Part shown: positions 9,894 to 19,130 of the stretch, piece by piece
Position numbering within the stretch: the first letter of the stretch is position 1
Layout: every line of letters starts with the position of its first letter
NCBI RefSeq assembly: GCF_009728465.1
Contig: NZ_WOCD01000005.1
Location: 310,001-374,000 of the forward strand
Length of the DNA: 64,000 nucleotides
Source: Psychrosphaera haliotis
Lineage (GTDB): Bacteria; Pseudomonadota; Gammaproteobacteria; Enterobacterales; Alteromonadaceae
Direction: 5' to 3'
Translations under genes and position numbers: made by a program
The notes under the pieces: model-generated
The model's database searches: none
Seen by the model: the letters and a program-made list of their open reading frames with translations, nothing else
Told to the model about the DNA's origin: nothing

Positions 9894-9923
9894 AAAAAGT
9901 CGCGCCCAAAAAATAAGGCGCGA
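9894..9923 (-). terminator. probable terminator between pilQ and aroK
   Basis: TCGCGCC (9900-9906) pairs perfectly with GGCGCGA (9917-9923) over a 10-base loop. On the minus strand the stem is followed by one C and five T (9894-9898). It lies 54 bases past the pilQ stop, so it would end or attenuate the pil operon before aroK. Confidence 0.6.
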
Positions 9924-9977
9924 ATTATCGCAAAAAAAGTAGCTAAAATGCAAGAAAGAGTTGACGATCAAATGCTT

Positions 9978-12038
9978 TTATAATGCATCCGTTACAATTT
10001 TTGGTGTTACAAAAATCAGTAACTCTCTCTTTTCGTTGAAGGATGTGTCCGTTCTGAATACTCTTCCAATAAATGGTATATCACCTAACAAAGGCACTTT
10101 ACTAACACTATTTATTACTTGCTGCTGGTAAATACCACCTAAAACAATGGTTTCGCCATTTCGCGCAGTAACCTGGGTTTGTAATTGTTGCGTATCAATT
10201 GCTACAGCAGGACCAGTTGGAGTTGAAACTGTATCGCCACGAGCATTTTGAGTTATGTTTAAATCTAAAATAACACTATTATCCGGCGTAATTTGAGGAG
10301 TTACCTCTAAACTTAACACCGCTTTTTTAAATGAAACTGATGTTGCACCACTTGATGCTGCTTGAACATACGGTATCTCAGTACCTTGCTCAATACGCGA
10401 CATGCGTTGGTTTGACGCAGTAATTCTTGGTGTTGCTACAATCTCACCTTTATTTTCTCGTTCTAGAGCTGATAACTCTAAATCAAGCAATGTGCCATCC
10501 GCCAAACGAGCAATTTGCACCGCGATGCTACCAGCTGGACTTGCCACAGGTAGGTTCACGTTTAATCTAGGACCTGAGTCAGAACCTATTGTACCCAAAC
10601 GAGTTTGACTAGCGCCTTCTAGCGAGCCAGAAACGCCCGTTGAGCTACTACCATCTGAACTATTGCCTGAGATGCCCCAACGAATACCTAATTGCTCATC
10701 AATATTATCCCTAATTGTCACCATACGAGCTTCAATAAGAACCTGTTTAATTGGGATATCTAATGTTTTAACTGCTTTTTTAACTGTTTCAATACCGCTT
10801 GTTGTATCTTTAACAAGTAGAGTATTAGTACGAGCATCAACCGAAACCTGACCACGAGGTGTTAAAATTGAGGTACCTTCAGACTTAAGTAACGCCGCTA
10901 TTTCAGAAGCTTTAGCATAGTTGATCTGGATAAACTCGGATACTAAAACTTCAAATTCTTCTACTTTCTTTTTAGCTTCTAATTCTCGTGCTTCTCTTGC
11001 AGCTAATTCATCAGAAGGCGCCACCATTAAAACGTTGCCTTCCATTCGTTTGTCTAAACCTTTTGTTCTAAGCACAATATCTAATGCCTGATCCCAAGGA
11101 ACACTGTTTAATCGCAGCGTTAATGTTCCTGAAACCGTGTCGGAAACCACTAAATTAAAGCCATTAAAATCTGCGATAATCTGTAACACAGTACGAATTG
11201 GTAAATCTTGGAAGTTAAGCGACATTGGCTGCCCTTGATACTCTGAGCCACCTGCCAATGTACCTTGCTGCTCTGGAGCGCGATTTACTGTTAACGTAAA
11301 GATATTATCCAGTTGCTGAAAATCATATTCAAAATCACCTTCAACATCGATAACTAGCTGACTGTTAGTTCCGCTTTGAAAGGTCTCTAATCCCGTTACA
11401 ATGGTACCAAAATCCACAACATCCATTTTATAAAGTAAGTCGGTTAATATGTCAGTGTTATGGAATTGTATAAATATTTGTTGTTCTTTAGAGGTAACGT
11501 CTACGGCTGCCATATTGTCTTGTAAAAATACTAGAACGCGCCCTTCTGTTGCAGAGTTAACTTCTTCTCCACGCCTAAAGTCCAGTGCTTGAATTCTATT
11601 GATTAGTTCAATGTTAGTATTATTGTTTGATTGCAATTCAGTGGTTGGATTATCAGAGATTCGAATGAAAAACTTGTTACCTTCAACTCTAGATTTGTAC
11701 AGTTTGAGATAATCTAATAATACGCTGACTAAAACACCATTCTCTTGATGCTTTGTCTCAATGTTGATAACGCCTTCTTTTTGAATCAGGATATTAACCA
11801 AACTTTCATCAAAATCGGTTTCATCGAAAAACAATTCTATTCTGGCTGGCTCATTAAATACCTGCACACTCGGATCAGAATACAAGTTTTCATCAAAAAC
11901 AAACTCTAATTCTGTTTCGCCTTTTACAATGGGTGTATAGCGAATGTCATAAAGTAGCGGCACTGAGGCAGCAGTGAAAGTCAAAAATAGCGCAAAAAAT
12001 GCCGTCAATATTCTATAAAACATAACGTTACTTTTCAT
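9978..12038 (-). CDS. pilQ: type IV pilus secretin PilQ
   Basis: PilQ forms the outer-membrane ring through which type IV pili pass. The 686-residue protein has a signal peptide (ILTAFFALFLTFTAASV) and two AMIN-like repeats in the first 270 residues, which bind peptidoglycan. A secretin/TonB short domain follows (MSLNFQDLPIRTVLQIIADF, near 275-330), then an N1-type domain (YAKASEIAALLKSEG). The secretin core runs from about 440 to the end (VLIEARMVTIRDNIDEQLGI, VPLLGDIPFIGRVFR). It is the last gene of pilMNOPQ. Confidence 0.97.
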   Translation of the reverse strand: MKSNVMFYRILTAFFALFLTFTAASVPLLYDIRYTPIVKGETELEFVFDENLYSDPSVQVFNEPARIELFFDETDFDESLVNILIQKEGVINIETKHQENGVLVSVLLDYLKLYKSRVEGNKFFIRISDNPTTELQSNNNTNIELINRIQALDFRRGEEVNSATEGRVLVFLQDNMAAVDVTSKEQQIFIQFHNTDILTDLLYKMDVVDFGTIVTGLETFQSGTNSQLVIDVEGDFEYDFQQLDNIFTLTVNRAPEQQGTLAGGSEYQGQPMSLNFQDLPIRTVLQIIADFNGFNLVVSDTVSGTLTLRLNSVPWDQALDIVLRTKGLDKRMEGNVLMVAPSDELAAREARELEAKKKVEEFEVLVSEFIQINYAKASEIAALLKSEGTSILTPRGQVSVDARTNTLLVKDTTSGIETVKKAVKTLDIPIKQVLIEARMVTIRDNIDEQLGIRWGISGNSSDGSSSTGVSGSLEGASQTRLGTIGSDSGPRLNVNLPVASPAGSIAVQIARLADGTLLDLELSALERENKGEIVATPRITASNQRMSRIEQGTEIPYVQAASSGATSVSFKKAVLSLEVTPQITPDNSVILDLNITQNARGDTVSTPTGPAVAIDTQQLQTQVTARNGETIVLGGIYQQQVINSVSKVPLLGDIPFIGRVFRTDTSFNEKRELLIFVTPKIVTDAL

Positions 12039-12068
12039 TGTAATTAGCAGTCCATATTCTTATTAGTT

Positions 12069-12596
12069 TTATTCATTTACCGAACTATCGGCCAATTGTA
12101 CTCTCGCAGTGCGTTCTTTCCAGCAACCTGCGCCATCGGGAATTAATTCTACAAGAATAACTCTATTGTCACTCACCGATGTGATGCGGCCATTATACAA
12201 GCCAACAAAATTCCCTTCTGTCACTCTATGTAATGACCCATCTGAAGCTTGAATTAACGCCCAAACTTCTTTGTCCGTACCTAGAGTACCTCTCATACTC
12301 AAATTGTCCAAAGCAAATTTTTCCAGCGGTTGTTTACGTCGTCTAGGATCTGGAGCCAAACAATTTTGAGCTGGCTCGTAGTTTTCTTGGATAACTTCTG
12401 GTGACGGCAAATCAAACGGACTACGTCGAGATATCATCGAGTAGTCAATGTGTTGAAATTGATTTACCGCAGGAATAGGTTCGATTTTCACTGGCGTACC
12501 AGACTTAATCTTATTCATGTATTGCTGTATGTCAGAAACATCATCATTACAGGCAACTAAAAATAAACTGAGTATTAATAAAACAACTCTACTCAT
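12069..12596 (-). CDS. pilP: type IV pilus assembly lipoprotein PilP
   Basis: The 175-residue protein has a lipoprotein signal ending LFLVAC, with the lipidated Cys at residue 16. A disordered linker leads to a C-terminal beta domain (LDNLSMRGTLGTDKEVWALI, VTEGNFVGLYNGRI), as in PilP, which connects the PilNO inner-membrane platform to the PilQ secretin. The start overlaps the pilO stop by four bases, implying translational coupling. Confidence 0.95.
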   Translation of the reverse strand: MSRVVLLILSLFLVACNDDVSDIQQYMNKIKSGTPVKIEPIPAVNQFQHIDYSMISRRSPFDLPSPEVIQENYEPAQNCLAPDPRRRKQPLEKFALDNLSMRGTLGTDKEVWALIQASDGSLHRVTEGNFVGLYNGRITSVSDNRVILVELIPDGAGCWKERTARVQLADSSVNE

Positions 12597-13201
12597 TTTT
12601 CAGTCTCCTTATAACGATAAGTCTTCGCGACAACATTAAGGCGCAATTTGTCGCCATCAGCTTCGTTAATAGAAAAGTCATGTAAGGTTACAATTCTTGG
12701 CAGAGCAGCAACTTGACTTACAAACTGTCCAAACTCGTGATAGTCACCTATCACCTCAATTTGAATAGGTAATTCCGTGTAAAATTGTTTTTCTAGCTCC
12801 GGGAGCCAGTTAATTTTGATAAATGACAAACCGGAAGTCGTACCCACGTATGTAATGTCATCGAGCAAACCAGGCGTTTCATGTGAGGTAGGCAGACGTT
12901 TGAGGAGTAAAGAGAACTTCTCTTCCATATCAACCATCTGTTTCTTATACGAGTCTAGGTTTACTGCCGCACCGTATTTTATACGGTAGTTATTTTTCAG
13001 CTGAATTTCTTGAAGCTCTGCATTTTCCAGCGCCTCTACTTCACTGCTCACAAAAAACATGTAACTGCCAATGCCCACTGCGATAGAAACGATTGCTGCC
13101 ATCGCTACTTTTGCGGCTTTAGGCCAAGAGCCCATATTTTCGAAATCGATGTCATTGATATCAAAGTCCGAGAAATCAAAGTTAAATTTATCTAAATTCA
13201 C
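12593..13201 (-). CDS. pilO: type IV pilus inner-membrane protein PilO
   Basis: The 202-residue bitopic protein has a membrane helix near residues 33-52 (VAMAAIVSIAVGIGSYMFFV), a periplasmic coiled coil (residues 55-100) and a ferredoxin-like C-terminal domain (IQIEVIGDYHEFGQFVSQVA). PilO dimerises with PilN and is part of the alignment complex that links the cytoplasmic motor to PilQ. It overlaps both pilN (upstream) and pilP (downstream) by four bases. Confidence 0.95.
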   Translation of the reverse strand: MNLDKFNFDFSDFDINDIDFENMGSWPKAAKVAMAAIVSIAVGIGSYMFFVSSEVEALENAELQEIQLKNNYRIKYGAAVNLDSYKKQMVDMEEKFSLLLKRLPTSHETPGLLDDITYVGTTSGLSFIKINWLPELEKQFYTELPIQIEVIGDYHEFGQFVSQVAALPRIVTLHDFSINEADGDKLRLNVVAKTYRYKETEK

Positions 13202-13767
13202 TTTTTATCTCCTTTATCTTCAACAACGTACTTTTTCACGGACACTGTCATTGTAAAGTCACTTAATAGCGCGGCGTCTTTTTCACCAGCCACAATAGAA
13301 TCTAAATCTGCGGCTTCTAACAAGTCCGATTTTTCTATATTTCTCATCATATTAGAAAGTCTATTGTTAGACTCACTCTTTCCGTTTATGAGTAAAGCAG
13401 GGCCTTTTTTCTCAATTTTTGTTAGATAAATACCTGTTGGTACCATACCGGCTACTTCATTAAAAATTTCAGTGCCTAAGTTCCTACTTTCTTGCAGTTG
13501 CTCGATGAGTTCGATTCGCTTATTAAGGTCGGCCTTAGTGTCGTTAAGGTTTCTTATTTCTCTAATACGCTGATCTAAAATTGAAATTTCGCTTTGTAGG
13601 TAATTATTTCTATATTGCTGACCTTCTAATTGCTTAGAGTAATAAACGCTTAAAAGGAATAATAAAATCACCACAGCAGCAGATAGCATTCCTAAAATCG
13701 CCAAAAACTGTTGTTGTAATTCTTTTCTAGCGGTTTCTCGCCAAGGTAAGAGGTTTATATATGGCAT
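13198..13767 (-). CDS. pilN: type IV pilus inner-membrane protein PilN
   Basis: The product is 189 residues. The extreme N-terminus INLLPWRE is the conserved short cytoplasmic motif that binds the groove of PilM. A membrane helix follows (residues 22-43, AILGMLSAAVVILLFLLSVY), then a coiled coil and a small periplasmic domain (GIYLTKIEKKGPALLINGKS). It overlaps the end of pilM by 13 bases. Confidence 0.95.
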   Translation of the reverse strand: MPYINLLPWRETARKELQQQFLAILGMLSAAVVILLFLLSVYYSKQLEGQQYRNNYLQSEISILDQRIREIRNLNDTKADLNKRIELIEQLQESRNLGTEIFNEVAGMVPTGIYLTKIEKKGPALLINGKSESNNRLSNMMRNIEKSDLLEAADLDSIVAGEKDAALLSDFTMTVSVKKYVVEDKGDKK

Positions 13768-14843
13768 TGTGAAAAGCTCCTTAATGCCAAGCCAGTCGCA
13801 ATCATTAACTGGGACTGAATTAAGTCTATGTCTTCTGAATCAAGTTCCGCAGCAATTTCAAGCTCTGCGAATGGTTTTGCAATTACTGTATGAATACCCA
13901 ACTCATCAATAAGTAATCTATCTAAGCCTGATATTAAGGAGGTGCCGCCGGATAAAACAATATAATCGACGTTGTCTTTTTCACTGGTATTTAAAAACAT
14001 TTGAATAGAACGTCTAATTTGCTGCAATAGTGCCGTTTGAAAAGGAGCTAGCACTTCAAAAGTATAGTTAGGCGGAAGGTCACCGTTTACTTTTGCTTTC
14101 TCTGACTCTTCAAAAGAACGACCATAATAAGAAACAATTGAGTTAGTAAATTGCTCGCCGCCAAAGACTTGGTCGCGGGTATATAAAGAGCGTTCGCCCT
14201 CAATAATACTTAATAAGGTTATTTGTGAGCCCACATCAATAAATGCAACTACTTTCTTGTCTGCGTCATCAGGCAATTGACCAATACATAACTGGCCAGC
14301 CCTACTCAATGCATAACTTTCAACGTCTAGCACCTTAGGCTCAAAACCGCCTTCATTAACAGCGTGAGAGCGAGCTTCAATATTTTCGGTTCGGGCAGCA
14401 CTTAAAAGAATATCTATTTTTGAAGGGTCTGCTTTATTTACTGCGATCTTTTCAAAGTCCAGACTAACCTCATCAAGGGGATAAGGTATTAAAGAATCCG
14501 CTTCTATTTCAATTTGGCTTTCTAATTCAGAATCTGAAAGAGTCACGTCCATATAGATGACTTTAGTAATGACGCTTGAGCCAGAAATGGCAACAGCGGC
14601 ATGCTTAATTGATTTTGGGATTTGCTTTCTGATTTTATTCACGACACGAGCAACGGCTTCAATGTCCTGAATTTCACTATCCTTTATCATTCCCTTTGGC
14701 ATAGGTTCCACAAGCGCTTCTTCTACTCTATATACACCATGTTGCTCTGACAGCAATACAGCTTTAACAGAATGAGAGCCTATGTCTATCCCCACCATAT
14801 AGGGAACACTTTTTGTGAATAACTTCCTAATTGTATCTAACAT
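13755..14843 (-). CDS. pilM: type IV pilus actin-like ATPase PilM
   Basis: PilM is a cytoplasmic actin-fold ATP-binding protein that holds PilN. The 362-residue sequence shows the phosphate-1 loop VGIDIGSHSVKAVLL, the phosphate-2 region VAFIDVGSQITLLSI, and the adenosine-binding VLSGGTSLISGLDRLL. It is the first gene of pilMNOPQ and is divergent from mrcA, 144 bases away, the classical gammaproteobacterial arrangement. Confidence 0.97.
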   Translation of the reverse strand: MLDTIRKLFTKSVPYMVGIDIGSHSVKAVLLSEQHGVYRVEEALVEPMPKGMIKDSEIQDIEAVARVVNKIRKQIPKSIKHAAVAISGSSVITKVIYMDVTLSDSELESQIEIEADSLIPYPLDEVSLDFEKIAVNKADPSKIDILLSAARTENIEARSHAVNEGGFEPKVLDVESYALSRAGQLCIGQLPDDADKKVVAFIDVGSQITLLSIIEGERSLYTRDQVFGGEQFTNSIVSYYGRSFEESEKAKVNGDLPPNYTFEVLAPFQTALLQQIRRSIQMFLNTSEKDNVDYIVLSGGTSLISGLDRLLIDELGIHTVIAKPFAELEIAAELDSEDIDLIQSQLMIATGLALRSFSQCHI

Positions 14844-14987
14844 GTCAAGTCACTGAGCTACCTGTTATTTATCCTACAAACTAAAGATTAGACTTTTTTT
14901 GTATGAATAAAAAGCCTTTTATAGAATCCTGTTCCGGTTATACTACCTACATTATCGTCATAACATATTTTTTTCTAGGTTTATTCA

Positions 14988-17486
14988 ATGGGTTGGCTCA
15001 AAAAGTTAGGCAAGCTAGTATTTTTTGGGACATTGTTGTCCATATTAGTTGTTATCGGGTTTTATTTTTACGTTAAAGATGACCTTCCAACTGAAGACTT
15101 AATACGTGATGTTAAATTTCAAATCCCAATGAAAGTTTATACTGCAGAGGGAGAGCTCATTTCTCAATTTGGTGAGAAAAGAAGAACACCGGTACTCTAC
15201 TCTGAAATTCCGCAAGAATTAAAAGACGCTATTATTGCAACGGAAGACTCTCGTTTTTACGATCACTTCGGTATTGATCCAATCGGTATTGTGCGTTCAG
15301 CCATTGCTGTCATTTCCACCGGCCGCAAGGCTCAAGGTGCAAGCACGATAACCATGCAGTTAGCTCGAAATGTCTTTCTTTCGCTTGATAAACGCTGGAT
15401 GCGAAAAATAAAAGAGCTGTATATCGCATTACACATTGAGCAAATAATGTCGAAAGAAGAGATATTAACCTTGTACCTAAACAAGATTCCGTTTGGTAAT
15501 CGAGCTTTTGGTATTGGTGCAGCCGCACAAGTTTATTATGGCAAAGACATCAGTGAATTAACTCTTCCGCAATTGGCAATGATTGCAGGAATCCCTAAAG
15601 CAACCACCAGATACAATCCAATAAGAAATCCAGATTTAGCAAAATGGCGAAGAAATGTTGTTTTAGGCCGGATGCATACTGTGGGCGCTATTGATACTGC
15701 AACCTTTGAAGAAGCTAAAAGTGCGCCTATTACCGCTAAACTGCACGGTGCAAAAATTACTGCCCCAGCACCTTATGTTGCTGAGCAAGTTAGAAAAGAG
15801 ATGGTTGAGCGTTTTGGCTTAGAAGCAGCCTATACCGAAGGGTTTAAAGTTTTCACCACCATAAAAGGTGATGCGCAAATAGCAGCACGTCAAGCGGTGC
15901 GTTCTAACATTCATGCCTATGACGAACGTCATGGCTATAGAGGTCCAAGTCGCTATTTATGGGACGCTGAAAACTTAGATACCACATCTGAAGCTGGTGC
16001 TGAGTGGTCCAGTGAAAAAATTGTTAAGCACTTGTCTAGAATAAAAAATTACGGTGATTTAGTTCCTGCAGTGGTCACCAATGTAATGGAACAACAAATT
16101 TATGTGTTGGTAAAAGGCGGCAACGTAGAAATTATTGATTGGGATAATTTAAAATGGGCTCGTCCGTACATAAGTGATACTAAGCAAGGTGATGCTCCTG
16201 AAACCGCGTCGCAAATAGTGAAGGAAGGCGGTTTAGTTTGGGTTCGCGAAGATGAAAGCGGTAACTTCAGATTAGGGCAAAAGCCTACTGTTAGTAGCTC
16301 ACTTGTTGCTATGAATCCAAATAACGGTGATATTTTGGCGTTAGTAGGCGGCTACGACTTTTCTCACAATCAATATAACCGTGTAACTCAAGCCAAAAGA
16401 CAGATAGGTTCAAACATAAAACCGTTTGTTTATTCTGGGGCGCTTGATAATGGTGCCACTTTAGCAACGTTAATAAACGACGCGCCTATTACTAAATGGG
16501 AAAAGAACAGCGTTTGGCGTCCTTCAAACTCACCAGAAACTTATAACGGTCCTACACGAGTAAGACGAGGCTTAGCGGAATCGAAAAACGTAATGGCCGT
16601 CAGGTTAATGCGTACCATGGGTGTTGATAAAACCGTGGATTACCTGACTCGCTTTGGTTTTTCAAAAGCAGACTTACCATCTAATGAGACTATCTCGTTA
16701 GGCTCTGCAGCCTTATCTCCTTTGTCCGTAGTAACGGGTATGAGTGCATTCGCTAATGGTGGATTTTTGGTTGAATCAAACCTAATAGAACGAATTGAAA
16801 ACGTGGCTGGTGACACGGTTTACCAGGCGACTAAAATGGTAGCTAACCTAGAAGAGACGGTAAACTTAGAAGAAACGTTTAAGTCACCTTCTGCAGAAAT
16901 GCCTGCACCTCGAGTTATTTCTACTGAAAATGCGTTTTTAATATCTGAAGCTTTAAATAGCTCTATTTGGGGCGGCGGCACTTGGTCTAAAGGTAACGGT
17001 TGGAATGGGACATCATGGCGAGCTCGCGCTATTGGTAGACGCGACTTCAGTGGTAAAACGGGTACCACAAACGACGCCGCTGATACTTGGTTTACTGGCT
17101 TTAATGCATCGATTGTTGCCACTACTTGGGTTGGCTTTGATGCGCCAGGAAGACCGCTTGGTCGAACGACATTCAATTCTAATTTAGGTAACAATGAACA
17201 AGTGTCAGGTGCCGAGGCTGGTGCTACAACTGCATTGCCAGGTTGGGTTACTTTTATATCTCAAATTTCAGATAGTATTCCGCTTGCCAATAGAGAGATC
17301 CCCGAAGGCATTGTTTCCGTAAGGATTGATAGAAAAACAGGGCTGCTTTCTAGAAAAACTGACCACACAACGGAGTTTGAGTACTTCATAAAGGGTACTG
17401 AGCCCACTAAATATGTAGACGAATTTTCACCTATTACTATCGATGAAGAAAAAGATCTCATTGACGAAGAAGAAGGGATATTTTAA
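14988..17486 (+). CDS. mrcA: penicillin-binding protein 1A (bifunctional murein synthase)
   Basis: This 832-residue inner-membrane class A PBP polymerises and cross-links peptidoglycan. It has an N-terminal membrane anchor (residues 9-28). The GT51 glycosyltransferase shows catalytic ATEDSRFYDHFG and QGASTITMQLARNVFL. The OB-like insert typical of PBP1A follows. The transpeptidase has SNIK (SxxK) in RQIGSNIKPF, SKN (SxN) in AESKNVMAVR and KTG in SGKTGTTNDAADTWF. It is divergent from pilM. Its stop overlaps the ATG of the next small gene by one base. Confidence 0.97.
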   Translation: MGWLKKLGKLVFFGTLLSILVVIGFYFYVKDDLPTEDLIRDVKFQIPMKVYTAEGELISQFGEKRRTPVLYSEIPQELKDAIIATEDSRFYDHFGIDPIGIVRSAIAVISTGRKAQGASTITMQLARNVFLSLDKRWMRKIKELYIALHIEQIMSKEEILTLYLNKIPFGNRAFGIGAAAQVYYGKDISELTLPQLAMIAGIPKATTRYNPIRNPDLAKWRRNVVLGRMHTVGAIDTATFEEAKSAPITAKLHGAKITAPAPYVAEQVRKEMVERFGLEAAYTEGFKVFTTIKGDAQIAARQAVRSNIHAYDERHGYRGPSRYLWDAENLDTTSEAGAEWSSEKIVKHLSRIKNYGDLVPAVVTNVMEQQIYVLVKGGNVEIIDWDNLKWARPYISDTKQGDAPETASQIVKEGGLVWVREDESGNFRLGQKPTVSSSLVAMNPNNGDILALVGGYDFSHNQYNRVTQAKRQIGSNIKPFVYSGALDNGATLATLINDAPITKWEKNSVWRPSNSPETYNGPTRVRRGLAESKNVMAVRLMRTMGVDKTVDYLTRFGFSKADLPSNETISLGSAALSPLSVVTGMSAFANGGFLVESNLIERIENVAGDTVYQATKMVANLEETVNLEETFKSPSAEMPAPRVISTENAFLISEALNSSIWGGGTWSKGNGWNGTSWRARAIGRRDFSGKTGTTNDAADTWFTGFNASIVATTWVGFDAPGRPLGRTTFNSNLGNNEQVSGAEAGATTALPGWVTFISQISDSIPLANREIPEGIVSVRIDRKTGLLSRKTDHTTEFEYFIKGTEPTKYVDEFSPITIDEEKDLIDEEEGIF

Positions 17487-17665
17487 TGATTAAGTTTTTC
17501 TTTATTATACCGCTGTTGCTAAGCCTTATTTGGTGGCAGTACTTAAGAATAAATAATTGGAGCATAGAGCAAGGAAAGCGAGGCTTTTTCTATATCATCG
17601 CGTTCTCAGTGGCACTTGCTGCGTTTTTCGGTTTGATGTACGGGCTAAATCACTACTTAAATTAA
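17486..17665 (+). CDS. small two-helix membrane protein of unknown function
   Basis: A 59-residue frame starts at the ATG in TAATGA, sharing one base with the mrcA stop, and ends at TAA 17663-17665. Two hydrophobic segments are clear: FFFIIPLLLSLIWW (residues 4-17) and FFYIIAFSVALAAFFGLMYG (34-53), separated by a short charged loop (NNWSIEQGKRG). I do not recognise the family. The overlap suggests translational coupling to PBP1A, so a role near the cell-wall machinery is possible but unproven. Confidence 0.6.
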   Translation: MIKFFFIIPLLLSLIWWQYLRINNWSIEQGKRGFFYIIAFSVALAAFFGLMYGLNHYLN

Positions 17666-17684
17666 CTACTATTTTTATCCGCAA

Positions 17685-17750
17685 TTAACTACTTGTGCGC
17701 ACTTAACTACTTGTGCGCACTTAACTACTTACGTGTAATTTACGTGTAAT
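17685..17750. repeat. 18-bp tandem repeat with a shorter repeat attached
   Basis: TTAACTACTTGTGCGCAC occurs twice back to back (17685-17702, 17703-17720). A partial third copy TTAACTACTT (17721-17730) follows, then ACGTGTAATTT/ACGTGTAAT (17731-17750). Each full unit contains the palindrome GTGCGCAC. It lies between the small membrane gene and the erpA terminator. No function is evident. Confidence 0.85.
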
Positions 17751-17770
17751 GAACTTCTTAGCGTAAGTAC

Positions 17771-17806
17771 AAAAAAAGGCCGATGATAATCGACCTTTTT
17801 AACGTT
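17771..17806 (-). terminator. terminator of erpA (possibly bidirectional)
   Basis: On the minus strand AAAAAGGTCGAT pairs with ATCGGCCTTTTTTT (one G:U pair) around a four-base loop, giving a stem followed by a T run. The plus strand also has A and T runs on both sides. It lies about 25 bases past the erpA stop. Confidence 0.75.
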
Positions 17807-17830
17807 CACTTTTAAAGTGCTTACTGAATA

Positions 17831-18205
17831 CTAAACGCTGAAACTTGCTCCACAACCACAGGTTGTTGTTGCATTTGGGTTGTTCACAAAAAAGCGTGAC
17901 CCTTCTAGGCCTTCAGTGTAATCAACAATGCCGCCAACTAAATATTGTAAGCTCATTGGATCTATCACCATAGAAACGCCTTGTTTTTCAATTTCCATGT
18001 CGCCTGCGTTTACGTCTTCGTCAAACGTAAAGCCATATTGGAAACCTGAACAACCGCCACCCGTTACATAAACTCTTAGTTTTAAGGCTGGGTTCTCTTC
18101 TTCTTCAACTAACTGCTTCACTTTGATCGCAGCCGAATCAGAAAATTGAATTGGCAATTCTGGAGTCTCTGTTGATTCTGCAGTCGGTGTTACAATGTTA
18201 GTCAT
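17831..18205 (-). CDS. erpA: A-type iron-sulfur carrier ErpA
   Basis: The 124-residue protein has the three cluster-binding cysteines of A-type carriers: one in [13 protein letters not shown] and two in TTCGCGASF at the C-terminus. ErpA delivers Fe-S clusters to apoproteins, notably IspG/IspH in isoprenoid synthesis. The N-terminal extension (about 18 residues, Thr/Glu-rich) is slightly longer than in E. coli (114 residues). The DUF6776 gene lies upstream on the same strand. Confidence 0.95.
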   Translation of the reverse strand: MTNIVTPTAESTETPELPIQFSDSAAIKVKQLVEEEENPALKLRVYVTGGGCSGFQYGFTFDEDVNAGDMEIEKQGVSMVIDPMSLQYLVGGIVDYTEGLEGSRFFVNNPNATTTCGCGASFSV

Positions 18206-18274
18206 AAAAAGTACCTCTTAAAAACGGGGCGCGATTATCTAATACCTGACAAATTTAATCAAGTATTCCAGCGC

Positions 18275-18985
18275 CTATAAATCGGGCCAATCCCTCTTTT
18301 CAGTAAAGGCCTTATACGGTTGCCATCGAGTTTTAGGTTGCACTACTTTAATTTCAATATGAGCAGGCGTAAAACCTTCCGGTAACTGAAATTGCCCTTC
18401 AAAATATTGAAAGTAATGAAAACTAAAGAGTAAATCTTTTGCTGTTAAGTTTGCTAACTTATCAAGATCAATTGTTGAACGTTGGCCATTTTCATACCCA
18501 ACAATGTTCAAACTGATATTCCCTTTTGCATTACGCTTCTTGCTGTCGGTTTGTACAACGGCAAAATGAAATTTAAAACGATTCTGGCCTTTATCTTGTT
18601 CGATATTAAATTGCTCAATGGCCAAGCCGTCGGCAACTAGCTCTGGCGCCAATACCTTTTGATAAAAGCTAAGTTCTTTACGCAATTGAAACAGCTCTTC
18701 TCTTAACATCACTAACTCTTCTTGAGTTTGTTTTGATGCCTTTTTTTCAACTTGCAACTCAACCGTTAAATAGTTGTTTTTTCTTACGTGCTGATCAATT
18801 TCTTGATACAAACTTTCAAGCCGAGATTGCTGTTTAACTAATTGCTGCTTTTGCCAGTGATTTACACTACCACCTATCTGGTAGCTGATATATGCTGTTA
18901 GTGACAGTACAAATATCAGTAACATTAAAAATCTAAATCGACCTAATTTTTGTTTTAGGCCATTAAAACTGAGCCACTCATTCAT
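18275..18985 (-). CDS. DUF6776-type membrane-anchored coiled-coil protein
   Basis: The 236-residue protein has one membrane helix (residues 19-38, FLMLLIFVLSLTAYISYQIG). A strongly charged coiled coil follows (about 45-110, with LRKELSFYQKVLAPE), then a C-terminal beta-rich region (FNIEQDKGQNRFKFHFAVVQ). Proteins of this type occur next to erpA or bactofilin genes in gammaproteobacteria and are annotated DUF6776; function is unknown. The assignment rests on the FYQKVLAPE block and general layout. Confidence 0.65.
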   Translation of the reverse strand: MNEWLSFNGLKQKLGRFRFLMLLIFVLSLTAYISYQIGGSVNHWQKQQLVKQQSRLESLYQEIDQHVRKNNYLTVELQVEKKASKQTQEELVMLREELFQLRKELSFYQKVLAPELVADGLAIEQFNIEQDKGQNRFKFHFAVVQTDSKKRNAKGNISLNIVGYENGQRSTIDLDKLANLTAKDLLFSFHYFQYFEGQFQLPEGFTPAHIEIKVVQPKTRWQPYKAFTEKRDWPDL

Positions 18986-19130
18986 ATTGGATAATTTTTA
19001 TTATATGTCATTGGTTTATGGTACACTTTGCGACCTTAGTTTGACTAGTTGTGTTTAACTATAATCATCATTATAAGGTTTGTTACCCAAGAAGGTAACC
19101 ACTGTATTTTTAGAATATACCGGAACATAG

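Noticed and set aside
16820-17194. 124-codon minus-strand open frame
   Set aside because: It is fully inside the mrcA transpeptidase coding region in antisense, with no recognisable protein features.
19081-19100. Hairpin GTTACC/GGTAAC before the CLC gene as a fluoride riboswitch
   Set aside because: Only a 6-bp stem is seen; the conserved fluoride-riboswitch core is not recognisable and the protein is not of the CLC-F type.
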